DNA from: Chloroflexota bacterium | GTDB taxonomy: Bacteria > Chloroflexota > Anaerolineae > B4-G1 > DUEL01 | Length of the DNA stretch: 64,000 nt | Direction: 5' to 3' | NCBI GenBank assembly: GCA_014874475.1 | Contig: JADBJJ010000032.1 | Location: forward strand, 1 to 64,000 | In this document: one piece after another, positions 49,621-57,275 of the stretch | Position numbering within the stretch: the first letter of the stretch is position 1 | How the letters are laid out: each line of letters opens with the position of its first letter | Made by a program: the position numbers and the translations under genes | The notes under the pieces: generated by a model | What the model was told of the DNA's origin: nothing | The model's database searches: none | Seen by the model: only the letters and a program-made list of their open reading frames with translations

Positions 49621-50481
49621 CTATTCCTCCCCCATCCCCTCATACACAATCAACCCTACCCCATCCGGGCCGACATGGGATGCCAGCACCGGACCGTAGA
49701 CCAGTATGGGAAACGGCGCGACCTTCGGGAACATCACCCCCAGCCGTTCCTGCAGGATCGCCGTCTCGTTGGTGGGATAGGAGACCGGTTGCAAAACGGT
49801 CATTTCCTGGACTCGCAAAAACTCGCCAGCGAACTCCACCAGTTTATCCAGCCCTTTCTCCCGGCTGCGGACCTTCTCCATCGGGATAATCTCCCCCTCT
49901 TCCATAGACAGAAAGGGCCGGATACCCAGCATCTTCCCCAGAATACACTGAGAACGACTGATGCGCCCGCTGCGCTGAAGATAATCCAGCGAATCGGTGA
50001 ACATCACCACATAGATATGGGGGATCATCCCCCGGATCTGGCGGACAATCTGGCCCAGCGAGTAGCCGGCCCGGGCCATCCGGGCCGCTTCCCGCACCAG
50101 GATCCCCAGGCCGAAGGAGATGCATTGGGAATCCATCACCATAATATCGCACCGACCGAGAAACGCCATCGCCGCCTGACGGGCGTTTTCCACGATCGGG
50201 CTCAGCGGTCCAGAGGAGTGAATAGAGAGGATGGCATCGGTCGTCCGGCTCAACCGGGCATAGACCTCCTCCAATTCCTCCACCGTCGGCCCAACGACCA
50301 TCGGACGGACCCGCTCCTGGGCCATCTGGTCCAGCAGGATTTCGTTCCGCGAACCGTCCCGGTCCCGATAGACCTCATCTCCAACCCGAACAGTGAGCGG
50401 GACAACGGTGATGTCCATATCCCGCGTCCAGGCCGCGGGCAAATACGCGTCGCCGTCGGTGACCACTCGTACAGACGCCAC
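49621..50481 (-). CDS. DegV-family lipid-binding protein (first copy)
   Basis: The 286-residue protein has VRVVTDGDAYLPAAWTRDMDI near the start, PMVVGPTVEELEEVYARL near 60, SIHSSGPLSPIVENARQAA near 88 and RSGRISRSQCILGKMLGIRP near 172. The first DegV loop reads DGDAYLP instead of the usual DSTSDLP, and PTT becomes GPT, so its lipid-binding pocket differs from that of the second copy. It lies between fakA and the second degV. The stop overlaps closely with the next start. Confidence 0.85.
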   Translation of the reverse strand: MASVRVVTDGDAYLPAAWTRDMDITVVPLTVRVGDEVYRDRDGSRNEILLDQMAQERVRPMVVGPTVEELEEVYARLSRTTDAILSIHSSGPLSPIVENARQAAMAFLGRCDIMVMDSQCISFGLGILVREAARMARAGYSLGQIVRQIRGMIPHIYVVMFTDSLDYLQRSGRISRSQCILGKMLGIRPFLSMEEGEIIPMEKVRSREKGLDKLVEFAGEFLRVQEMTVLQPVSYPTNETAILQERLGVMFPKVAPFPILVYGPVLASHVGPDGVGLIVYEGMGEE

Positions 50482-50526
50482 GACACCTCCTCGTCTGCAG
50501 CGCAGGATTCATCTGACACCATCATC

Positions 50527-52170
50527 CTACTCTGCGGAAAGGATATAGAAATAGTGCGGCTGTCCGCCGTAGACGACCTCAAAACTCTGGTCGGGATACT
50601 CCTCCTGGAGACGGGCCGCCAGTGCCTCTGCCTCCTCCTGGGAGACCCCTGCTCCATAATACAGGGTGACGATTTCCAGATCAGCCACGCCCATCCGCTC
50701 CAGCAGTATCTCCACCACCTCATCCACCGTCTCCCCTGAGACGACTAACTGGTCATCCTGCAGGCCGATGATCTGCCCCTGTCGCACCGTGACCCCGTTC
50801 AGTTTCGCGTCCCGGGTCGCTGTCGTCACCTCCCCAGTGCGGACCTCTTCCGCTGCGCGGGTCATCGCTTCGGCGTTCTCCTTCAGATCGGCCTGGTGGT
50901 TGAAGACCAGAAGCGCCGCAACGCCCTGCGGGATGCTCCGGGTGGGCACCACTGCGACCTCTTTCTGGCTGAGTTCCTGGGCCTGCCGGGCCGCCAGGAT
51001 GATGTTGCCATTATTGGGCAGGATGACCACCTTCGGCGTGGGTATGCTCTCCACCACGCGCAGGATTTCCTCGGTGCTGGGGTTCATCGTCTGACCGCCA
51101 GGGATGATAGCGGACGCGCCCAGGCTCAGGAAGACTTTCTCCAGACCATCCCCAGCGGCGACGGCGACCACGCCGACCTCGCGCGGCGGCGCCCCCGAGA
51201 CAGCCGTCGCTATCGCGGGCCGCGCCGGCTCCCGCGCACGGACAAACTCCTGGTACTGGGCCTGCATGTCCTCCACCACCACATCCCGCAGGGAGCCCAT
51301 CCGGACGGCGTAACTGAGCGGAACCCCTGGGTCCGGGACGTGAACGTGAACCTTGACGATCTCCGCATCCCCGACGACCAGCGCGGAGGCGCCCATCGCG
51401 TCTATATCCCGCCGGATGGCCTCCACATCCAGGTTCTGCCCGACGATGAGGAACTGGACATCGTAGCCGTACTCCTCCTCAGGCACCGCCTCGGCGGCGA
51501 ACGCCGGGCCCGAGATGGCAGCCGCCACTGCCGCCGGTTCGCCGATCAACTCTCCCCGCAAAGCCCGCGTCATCCCCTCCAGAATTACACAGAGCCCCTG
51601 CCCGCCAGCATCCACCACTCCCGCTTCCGCCAGAACCGGCAACAGGTCCGGAGTGCGGGAGAGAGCATCCCAGGCCCGTCGGACCGCCCGTTCCAGCACG
51701 ACACTGACATCGGTCGTGCGCGCCGCGGCCTGAGTGGCCTCCTCGGCGGCCTCCCGCGCCACCGTCAGAATGGTGCCCTCCACCGGGCGGATGACTCCTC
51801 TATAGGCGGTCCGAACCCCTTCTTCCAGCGCGGCCGCCAGGTCAGAGGCCGTCAGCCATTCTTTGTTATCCAGGTAGCGGGCCATCCCGCGCCATACCTG
51901 GGAGAGGATGACACCGGAGTTGCCCCGCGCTCCCATCAGCGCGCCGTGGGCCACTCGGTGGGCTACTTTACCCACATTGTTCTCGTCCACACCGGCCACT
52001 TCATCCCAGGCCGATTGCATCGTCAACACCATATTGGTACCGGTATCGCCGTCGGGCACCGGGAAAACGTTAAGAGCGTTGATCTCTTCCTGGTGTTGCC
52101 GCAGCCAGACCAGACCGGCGTAGACCAGCCGTTTGAACCGTTCTCCATCTACAACGATTGCATCCGTCAC
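50527..52170 (-). CDS. fakA: Fatty acid kinase subunit FakA (DhaL-type)
   Basis: The 547-residue protein has an N-terminal DhaL-like kinase domain with INALNVFPVPDGDTGTNM at residues 30-47, RGNSGVILSQVWRG near 80 and GVVDAGGQGLCVIL near 185. A middle domain (DVQFLIVGQNLDVEAIRRD, VHVHVPDPG) and a C-terminal domain (ILPNNGNIILAARQAQEL, VVPTRSIPQGVAALLVFN) follow. It phosphorylates fatty acids bound to DegV/FakB. The order asp23-fakA-degV-degV is typical. Confidence 0.9.
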   Translation of the reverse strand: MTDAIVVDGERFKRLVYAGLVWLRQHQEEINALNVFPVPDGDTGTNMVLTMQSAWDEVAGVDENNVGKVAHRVAHGALMGARGNSGVILSQVWRGMARYLDNKEWLTASDLAAALEEGVRTAYRGVIRPVEGTILTVAREAAEEATQAAARTTDVSVVLERAVRRAWDALSRTPDLLPVLAEAGVVDAGGQGLCVILEGMTRALRGELIGEPAAVAAAISGPAFAAEAVPEEEYGYDVQFLIVGQNLDVEAIRRDIDAMGASALVVGDAEIVKVHVHVPDPGVPLSYAVRMGSLRDVVVEDMQAQYQEFVRAREPARPAIATAVSGAPPREVGVVAVAAGDGLEKVFLSLGASAIIPGGQTMNPSTEEILRVVESIPTPKVVILPNNGNIILAARQAQELSQKEVAVVPTRSIPQGVAALLVFNHQADLKENAEAMTRAAEEVRTGEVTTATRDAKLNGVTVRQGQIIGLQDDQLVVSGETVDEVVEILLERMGVADLEIVTLYYGAGVSQEEAEALAARLQEEYPDQSFEVVYGGQPHYFYILSAE

Positions 52171-52183
52171 CGCAACTCTCCCC

Positions 52184-52540
52184 TCAATCCAGATCCGAAA
52201 TGCGAATCTTTTCCACGTGGACGTTCACCTCCTCCACGGGCATACCCAAACTTTTCTCCACCGTGTACTTGACTACGTTCATGGCACTACGGGCCACAGC
52301 AGCAATGCGCGTCCCATACTCCACCACAACATAGAGGTGGATGACGACTTTCCCGTCCCGTATCTGGATGACGACGCCCCGGTGAGCCCCACCGGAGAGA
52401 GCATCAACAATGCCTGTCGCCAGGTTCTTCGGGACCGTGCCCACAATGCCGTACGACGAAGTAACGGCCTGGTGGACCAGACTGGCAATAGCGTTCGCAG
52501 AAACCTCTATCCGGCCCTTAGGTTGAAGCGTCTGTTTCAT
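52184..52540 (-). CDS. Asp23/Gls24-family protein
   Basis: The 118-residue protein has IEVSANAIASLVHQAVTSSYG near 11, VIQIRDGKVVIHLYVVVEYG near 57 and the terminal VEEVNVHVEKIRI. The Asp23 family is a membrane-associated or cell-envelope stress protein in Firmicutes; in many bacteria the gene sits between rpmB and fakA, as here. It starts the leftward unit asp23-fakA-degV-degV and is divergent to rpmB. Confidence 0.87.
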   Translation of the reverse strand: MKQTLQPKGRIEVSANAIASLVHQAVTSSYGIVGTVPKNLATGIVDALSGGAHRGVVIQIRDGKVVIHLYVVVEYGTRIAAVARSAMNVVKYTVEKSLGMPVEEVNVHVEKIRISDLD

Positions 52541-52578
52541 CCTCACTCCCCTTTGCTTTTTTCTTGTCCTCTCGGTAT

Positions 52579-52607
52579 TTGCACAAAACCCACTCCTGTG
52601 GTATGAT
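52579..52607 (+). promoter_or_regulatory. Promoter of rpmB
   Basis: TTGCAC (52579-52584) and TATGAT (52602-52607) are separated by 17 bases and point to rpmB, whose ATG is at 52657. The leader would be about 43 bases long. Confidence 0.7.
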
Positions 52608-52656
52608 TGCGCCGCGTTCTCATAGTGAGTGAACGCGGATTCTGAAGGAGGCACGG

Positions 52657-52839
52657 ATGGCAAAGTGTGATATCTGCGGTAAGGGCGCCCAGTTCGGGCA
52701 CAATGTGAGCCACTCCAACCGGGCCACCAAGCGCCGCTTTGACGCTAATGTTCATCGGGTGCGCATCACCCTGAGCGGGCAGACCCGTCGGCTCTGGGTC
52801 TGCACCCGCTGCCTGCGCTCGCTGAGCAAGAGCGCTTAG
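52657..52839 (+). CDS. rpmB: 50S ribosomal protein L28
   Basis: The 60-residue protein starts MAKCDICGKGAQFGHNVSHS and continues NRATKRRFDANVHRVRI, then VCTRCLRSLSK. The CxxC pairs at both ends mark the zinc-binding form of L28. GGAGG lies 6 bases upstream of the ATG. It is monocistronic, with a consensus-like promoter and a strong terminator, and divergent to asp23-fakA. Confidence 0.96.
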   Translation: MAKCDICGKGAQFGHNVSHSNRATKRRFDANVHRVRITLSGQTRRLWVCTRCLRSLSKSA

Positions 52840-52843
52840 GGTC

Positions 52844-52891
52844 AACCGCAAAGGACGCAAAAAGTTTTGCGTTCTTTGCGGTTATATTTTT
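52844..52891. terminator. Intrinsic terminator shared by rpmB and rpe
   Basis: AACCGCAAAGgACGCAAAA (52844-52862) pairs with TTTTGCGTtCTTTGCGGTT (52865-52883), followed by ATATTTTT. For rpmB this is a classical terminator. On the minus strand the rpe stop codon (52884-52882) lies at the stem edge, so the hairpin also ends the rpe mRNA. Confidence 0.85.
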
Positions 52892-53559
52892 AATGCCGAC
52901 TCCCGCAGCGCGCAGATGGCTGCCTCTACCCCCACTCCGGCACCGTAAATCCCCTTTCCGGCCACCAGCACCCGCGCGCCGGCCCGCACCGCCAGCGGCG
53001 CCGTCTCCGGATTGATCCCCCCATCCACTTCCAGTTCGGCCGCGCTCCCGGCCTCATCCAGCATCTGCCGCACCTCAGCAATTTTCGGGACCATCGTCGG
53101 GATAAAAACCTGCCCGCTGAAGCCCGGGTTGACCGTCATCACCAGCACCAGGTCCAGATCGGTCAACACCTGGCTGATCATCACCGGCGGAGTGGCCGGA
53201 TTCAGCGCTACCCCGGCCCGCATCCCCAGCGCGCGAATGGTTTGCAGCACCCGGTGCAGGTGGAGGCAGGCCTCTACCTGTACCGTCAGGATGTCCGCGC
53301 CGGCATCAGCAAAGGCCCGCAGATGCCGCTCCGGCTGGACCATCATCAGGTGGACGTCCAGCGGCAACCGGGTAACCCGGCGGATCGCGGCCACCACCGG
53401 CGGCCCGACGGTGAGATTGGGCACAAACTGGCCGTCCATAACGTCTACGTGGATGTAGTCCGCGCCCGCTGCTTCCGCCTCCACCACCGCATCGGCCAGG
53501 TGGGTGAAGTCAGCGGCCAGGATGGACGGCGCCACTTTAATTCGCGGATGCTCCTCCAT
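52882..53559 (-). CDS. rpe: Ribulose-phosphate 3-epimerase
   Basis: The 225-residue TIM-barrel protein has KVAPSILAADFTHLADAV at the start, IHVDVMDGQFVPNLTVG near 36 (catalytic Asp, metal His), DVHLMMVQPE near 68, MTVNPGFSGQVFIP near 140 and LEVDGGINPETA near 173. It interconverts ribulose 5-phosphate and xylulose 5-phosphate. The ATG at 53559 is where homology begins and overlaps the stop of a short unknown frame (TAATG). Confidence 0.93.
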   Translation of the reverse strand: MEEHPRIKVAPSILAADFTHLADAVVEAEAAGADYIHVDVMDGQFVPNLTVGPPVVAAIRRVTRLPLDVHLMMVQPERHLRAFADAGADILTVQVEACLHLHRVLQTIRALGMRAGVALNPATPPVMISQVLTDLDLVLVMTVNPGFSGQVFIPTMVPKIAEVRQMLDEAGSAAELEVDGGINPETAPLAVRAGARVLVAGKGIYGAGVGVEAAICALRESALKI

Positions 53560-53831
53560 TAGGGCTTTATGATACACCGGAATGGCCGGAACGTCAATTC
53601 AGGTTGTGAGGCCCATGTCGCGACGTATTCTGTGAATCGCGTCAAGTCAAATGATAATGTTACCGGGGCAAGGAGCTCTTCTGGCAGGCCCGATGGCAGA
53701 TCCAGAGTCTCAAAGACGTTCTCGGTTACCCCTGGCATCGCCCCCGGCAGAGAGAACAGGCGAAGTTCATCTGTTCCTCCGGATGCATACTGACCTCCCG
53801 GTAACATTTTCTTTGGGTGACCGTATAGCAT
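53559..53831 (-). CDS. Uncertain short reading frame upstream of rpe
   Basis: An open frame of 90 residues ends with TAA overlapping the rpe start (TAATG), which suggests coupling. It contains YASGGTDELRLFSLPGAMPG and LPEELLAPVTLSFDLTRFTE. I recognise no family. The region also carries CCGGTAACATTTT repeats like those at insertion sequence ends, so it may be an eroded mobile element rather than a gene. Confidence 0.3.
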   Translation of the reverse strand: MLYGHPKKMLPGGQYASGGTDELRLFSLPGAMPGVTENVFETLDLPSGLPEELLAPVTLSFDLTRFTEYVATWASQPELTFRPFRCIIKP

Positions 53832-53844
53832 CCGGTAACATTTT
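53656..53844. repeat. CCGGTAACATTTT repeats, possible insertion sequence remnant
   Basis: CCGGTAACATTTT occurs at 53798-53810 and again at 53832-53844, 34 bases apart, and its partial inverse AATGTTACCGG lies at 53656-53666. Direct and inverted short repeats at the ends of a 190-base stretch suggest a degenerate element, but I find no transposase. This accounts for most of the 428-base gap between rpe and the parvulin gene. Confidence 0.4.
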
Positions 53845-53865
53845 ACGTGAAAGAACGCGGGCTCC

Positions 53866-53893
53866 TTGCATTCTCGCCTTATCGGGCTAAAAT
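53866..53893 (+). promoter_or_regulatory. Probable promoter of the parvulin lipoprotein gene
   Basis: TTGCAT (53866-53871) and TAAAAT (53888-53893) are separated by 16 bases. The start of transcription would be near 53900, at the beginning of the CACGGATTTCACAG repeats that fill the leader. Confidence 0.5.
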
Positions 53894-53898
53894 ATCAT

Positions 53899-53983
53899 AG
53901 AACACGGGAAACCACGGATTTCACAGATTTCACGGATTCACGGATTTCACAGATTTCACGGATTCACGGATCACGAATTCACG
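53899..53983. repeat. CACGGATTTCACAGATTTCACGGATT repeats
   Basis: Five or six imperfect units of CACGGATTTCACAGATTTCA lie between the promoter and the ATG of the parvulin gene. The same family occurs at 15360-15489. The leader of the mRNA would consist largely of this repeat. Confidence 0.7.
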
Positions 53984-53993
53984 GAGCATGCTC

Positions 53994-54920
53994 ATGAAGC
54001 GAACTCTTCTTCCCGTCTTCCTGCTCTTGTTACTGGGAGCCTGTACGATGTCACCGCCAGCAGGCCCAGCGCAAAGTATGCCCTCGCCTACGCCGGCCCC
54101 CACGGCGCCGCTATCCACACCCACGCCGGAGCGCCCGCTGGCCGCGCGGGTCAACGGTCAACCCATCTATCTGGTGGACTATGAGCGGCAGGTGGCCCAG
54201 TACCAGCATGCGCTGGCCGCTTCCGGCGTAGATATCGCCAGTCCCAAAGGACAGGAGCAACTCCGCCGGATGCGGGCACAGATTCTGGAGTGGATGATAG
54301 AACAGGTGCTCATAGAGCAGGCCGCTGCCGGAATGGGCATCACCGTCAGCGACGAAGAAGTCCAGGCCGCCATTGCCCAACTGGTCCAGGACGCCGGAAG
54401 CCAGGAAGTTTTCCAGGAGCGTCTGGAGCAGAGCGGGATGACGCTGCAGGATTTACAGGTACAATTACGGGCGGAACTCCTGCGGGCACGAGTGCTGGAG
54501 CATGTCCAGGCAACGGTGCCCGAGCGGGCTGAGCAAGTCCATGCCCGTCACGTTCTGGTGGACACGCGGGAGCGGGCAGAGGCGCTGCTGGGCCAGATTC
54601 AGGCCGGAGCCGACTTCGCCCAACTAGCCCGAACCTACTCGCAGGACGAAAGCACTCGCGACGCCGGCGGTGACCTGGGCTGGTTCCCGCGCGGCGTCCT
54701 GCTGGCGCCGGAAGTGGAAGAGGTCGCCTTCAGCCTGCAGGCCGGACAGGTCGGCCCGGTTGTCCAGAGCCAGTTCGGCTACCACATCGTCCAGACCCTG
54801 GAGCGGAAGCAGGACGAGCCCATCAGTCCGGAACATCGCCAGTTGTTGCAGGACCGGGCAGTCCGACAGTGGCTGGAGAGCCTCTGGAACCAGGCGGTCA
54901 TTGAGCGGTTTGCGGAGTGA
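53994..54920 (+). CDS. Secreted peptidyl-prolyl isomerase (SurA/PrsA-like lipoprotein)
   Basis: The 308-residue protein has a lipoprotein signal (LLPVFLLLLLGAC) and a Thr/Pro linker. Residues about 50-185 form the helical chaperone part (RVNGQPIYLVDYERQVAQYQ, then LEWMIEQVLIEQAAAGMGI). A parvulin domain follows: VHARHVLVDTRERAEALL, FAQLARTYSQDESTRDAGGD, LGWFPRGVLLAPEVEEVAF and FGYHIVQTLERK. It should help fold exported proteins at the outside of the membrane. The ATG at 53994 has GGAG 7 bases upstream; ATG 53988 is an alternative. Confidence 0.87.
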   Translation: MKRTLLPVFLLLLLGACTMSPPAGPAQSMPSPTPAPTAPLSTPTPERPLAARVNGQPIYLVDYERQVAQYQHALAASGVDIASPKGQEQLRRMRAQILEWMIEQVLIEQAAAGMGITVSDEEVQAAIAQLVQDAGSQEVFQERLEQSGMTLQDLQVQLRAELLRARVLEHVQATVPERAEQVHARHVLVDTRERAEALLGQIQAGADFAQLARTYSQDESTRDAGGDLGWFPRGVLLAPEVEEVAFSLQAGQVGPVVQSQFGYHIVQTLERKQDEPISPEHRQLLQDRAVRQWLESLWNQAVIERFAE

Positions 54921-54983
54921 TGGGATGGGGGAAGTACAGGAAGCGAGATGCGGGAAGCGGAAAACGGGAAACGCGAGAGATGA

Positions 54984-55733
54984 GTGAAACAGGAGCGGAA
55001 CGTGCGCGGGTCTTCTATCTTTAACCAGTTGAGCCTCTTGTTTCTGGGCTTGACGGGGCTTCTGCTGCTGGCCTACCTGGTCATCCTGATCAACCCGTAT
55101 GTGCCCTTCAATCCATTTCCGCCGCCCGGGGGACCGGCGCGCCCGGCAAGGACTACGCCGACACCCACTGCAACTTTCACGCCGGTCCTGCCGCCCACCT
55201 GGACGCCGACGGCGACGCCCACCGCGACGCCCATTCCCTCACCCACGTCCACCCGTACACCGACCCAGACCCCCTCGCCGACGCCCACCTGGCCGCCCAC
55301 GGCGACACCCACGCCTCGCGCCACTCGCGCGCCCTACCCCTTCACCTGCGAGGTAACATACCGAGCCAATCTCTACGGCATACCCTGGTCGGGGGTGGCG
55401 GGGCATCTGCAAGACCTGGACGGAAACCCATTGCCCGGCTACCACGTGGCGGTAAACTGCCCGGGGATCCCGGAGACACTGGACCAGGTGGCCGGGGCGG
55501 ATGCCCGCTACAACCTAATGTACGAGAGCAGTGCGGCCTGGGAGCGGGTCTGCGACCCATCGGCGTACCGGGCGCTGGACATCCGGGTGCGCATCTACGA
55601 CAAATATCCCAGCCCGGACGGCACCTTCCGCCCAGTCTCAGACTGGATTCAGGTCCAGTTGGGAGATTGGGCCACCCGCTCTCTGGGCTACATCACCTGT
55701 ACCCTGAACTGGGAGGAGTGGAGGAATCGGTAA
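54984..55733 (+). CDS. Membrane-anchored protein with Thr/Pro linker (pair, copy 1)
   Basis: The 249-residue protein has an N-terminal membrane helix (LSLLFLGLTGLLLLAYLVILI), then NPFPPPGG and a linker of about 65 residues made almost only of Thr and Pro (PTPTATFTP and so on). A C-terminal domain of about 125 residues is beta-rich (FTCEVTYRANLYGIPWSGVAG, HLQDLDGNPLPGYHV, CPGIPETL). The start is GTG at 54984. It resembles the next gene in layout and order (helix, NPFPPP, linker, beta domain). No function is known; extracellular display is likely. Confidence 0.65.
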   Translation: MKQERNVRGSSIFNQLSLLFLGLTGLLLLAYLVILINPYVPFNPFPPPGGPARPARTTPTPTATFTPVLPPTWTPTATPTATPIPSPTSTRTPTQTPSPTPTWPPTATPTPRATRAPYPFTCEVTYRANLYGIPWSGVAGHLQDLDGNPLPGYHVAVNCPGIPETLDQVAGADARYNLMYESSAAWERVCDPSAYRALDIRVRIYDKYPSPDGTFRPVSDWIQVQLGDWATRSLGYITCTLNWEEWRNR

Positions 55734-55766
55734 CCGCTCGCGGAGCACAAGGAGCACGGAAACGGA

Positions 55767-56366
55767 GTGCGGAGCACGAAAGCCACCATCTTAAATGCCC
55801 TTGCAGCGATTCTGTTGCTGGCGACAGGCGCGGTGCTCGTCCTTTACCTGCTGATTGCTCTGGAGCCGACCTCCGCGCTGAACCCGTTCCCGCCGCCGAC
55901 AGCCCGTCCCTCGCCGACGGCGACGGTGGCGATGACGCCGACGCCGATGCCCACGCCCACTCCCTTTCCCACCCCGATGGCCCTGCGTCCGGCCACGCTG
56001 ACGCCGACACCAGAGTCCGCTTTTCCCTTCACGGCAACAATAGAGATCGGTCCAGTCAGCGAGACGTCGGACTGCCGGCCCATGCTGGTCGGCGTTGTCC
56101 TGGACCGGGAGGGGCACGGAATGGAGGGATACCCAGTCCACCTCTGGACAACGGGGGCCGAAATGCAGAATACGGACGATTGGATTCTCTTCTCCGACCA
56201 GTCCGGACGCTGGCAGGCCCCTCTCCCCAGAGACGCCTATGGGCTCTGGTACGTCCAACTCCATTCCCCGGATGCCCGTCGGGTCTACCCGCCCCTCTCG
56301 GCGGCGATTGCTGTTACCCTTCCTGAGACTTGCCCTCAGGCAATGGTGTCATTCAGAGAACAGTAA
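55767..56366 (+). CDS. Membrane-anchored protein with Thr/Pro linker (pair, copy 2)
   Basis: The 199-residue protein has a membrane helix (ALAAILLLATGAVLVLYLLIA), NPFPPPTA, a Thr/Pro linker of about 35 residues (PTPMPTPTPFPTP) and a beta domain (FTATIEIGPVSETSDCRPM, LVGVVLDREGHGMEGYPVHL, WILFSDQSGRWQAPL). The beta domain resembles carboxypeptidase regulatory-like folds (DxxG repeats). It starts at a GTG 33 bases after copy 1. The short form and common NPFPPP junction mark both as products of one ancestral duplication. Confidence 0.65.
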   Translation: MRSTKATILNALAAILLLATGAVLVLYLLIALEPTSALNPFPPPTARPSPTATVAMTPTPMPTPTPFPTPMALRPATLTPTPESAFPFTATIEIGPVSETSDCRPMLVGVVLDREGHGMEGYPVHLWTTGAEMQNTDDWILFSDQSGRWQAPLPRDAYGLWYVQLHSPDARRVYPPLSAAIAVTLPETCPQAMVSFREQ

Positions 56367-56383
56367 CGAAATACTCGGCACGT

Positions 56384-57226
56384 ATGGGCACTCTTTACCT
56401 TGTCGCGACCCCCATCGGCAACTTGGAAGATATTACCCTTCGGGCATTGCGGGTCCTGAAGGAGGTCGCCCTGATCGCGGCGGAAGACACCCGCACGGCG
56501 CACCTGTTGCTGGCTCACTACGGCATCTCCACACCGGTGACCAGTTACTTTGAGGGGAACTGGCGGCAAAAGACGGGGCGCATCCTGCGCCAACTGGAGG
56601 AGGGGGACGTGGCGCTGGTCTCCGAGGCGGGGATGCCGGGCCTTTCCGACCCGGGTTACGAACTGGTGCGGGCGGCGCTGGAGCGGGGCTTTCCGGTCAC
56701 TGCTGTGCCAGGCCCGACCGCGCTGGTTACCGCGCTGGTCCTCTCCGGCCTGCCCACCGACCGGTTTCTGTACGTGGGGTTCCTGCCCCGACGAGCATCG
56801 GAACGAAGGGCACTGCTGGCCGAGTTGGCCGGGGTACGCTGGACACTGGTCGCTTTTGAGGCCCCCCACCGGCTCCAGGAATCGTTGGCGGACCTGGAGG
56901 CCGTTCTGGGCGACCGGCCCATTGCGGTCTGCCGGGAACTGACCAAAATGTTTGAGGAGGTCTGGCGGGGGACGGTCAGCGGCGCGCGGGCTCATTTTGC
57001 GGACAGGGAGCCCCGGGGGGAATTTACTCTGGTCATCGGCGGAGCGCCGGAGGAGGAGCGATGGGACGAAGCCAGAGTCCGCGCAGCGCTGGAGGAACGG
57101 CTGAAGGCCGGAGCGTCGCCCGCCCAGGCCGCGCGCCAGGTCGCTGCTCTCTCCGGCTGGCCGCGACGGAAAGTCTACGAATTTCTCATTGCGGAGAACG
57201 CAGAGGGCGCGGAGAAAAACAGATGA
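56384..57226 (+). CDS. rsmI: 16S rRNA (cytidine1402-2'-O)-methyltransferase RsmI
   Basis: The 280-residue protein has the RsmI signatures TLYLVATPIGNLEDITLRAL at the start, LIAAEDTRTAHLLL near 30, DVALVSEAGMPGLSDPG near 73 and VPGPTALVTALVLSGLP near 108. It methylates the 2'-O of C1402 of 16S rRNA. Homology begins at the ATG at 56384. It is followed by a sugar isomerase gene; its 3' end approaches that gene by 50 bases. Confidence 0.92.
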   Translation: MGTLYLVATPIGNLEDITLRALRVLKEVALIAAEDTRTAHLLLAHYGISTPVTSYFEGNWRQKTGRILRQLEEGDVALVSEAGMPGLSDPGYELVRAALERGFPVTAVPGPTALVTALVLSGLPTDRFLYVGFLPRRASERRALLAELAGVRWTLVAFEAPHRLQESLADLEAVLGDRPIAVCRELTKMFEEVWRGTVSGARAHFADREPRGEFTLVIGGAPEEERWDEARVRAALEERLKAGASPAQAARQVAALSGWPRRKVYEFLIAENAEGAEKNR

Positions 57227-57275
57227 CTTTGTTCCCCGCGCCCGCGGCAAATTCTACAAGGAGGGAAAACAAAAT

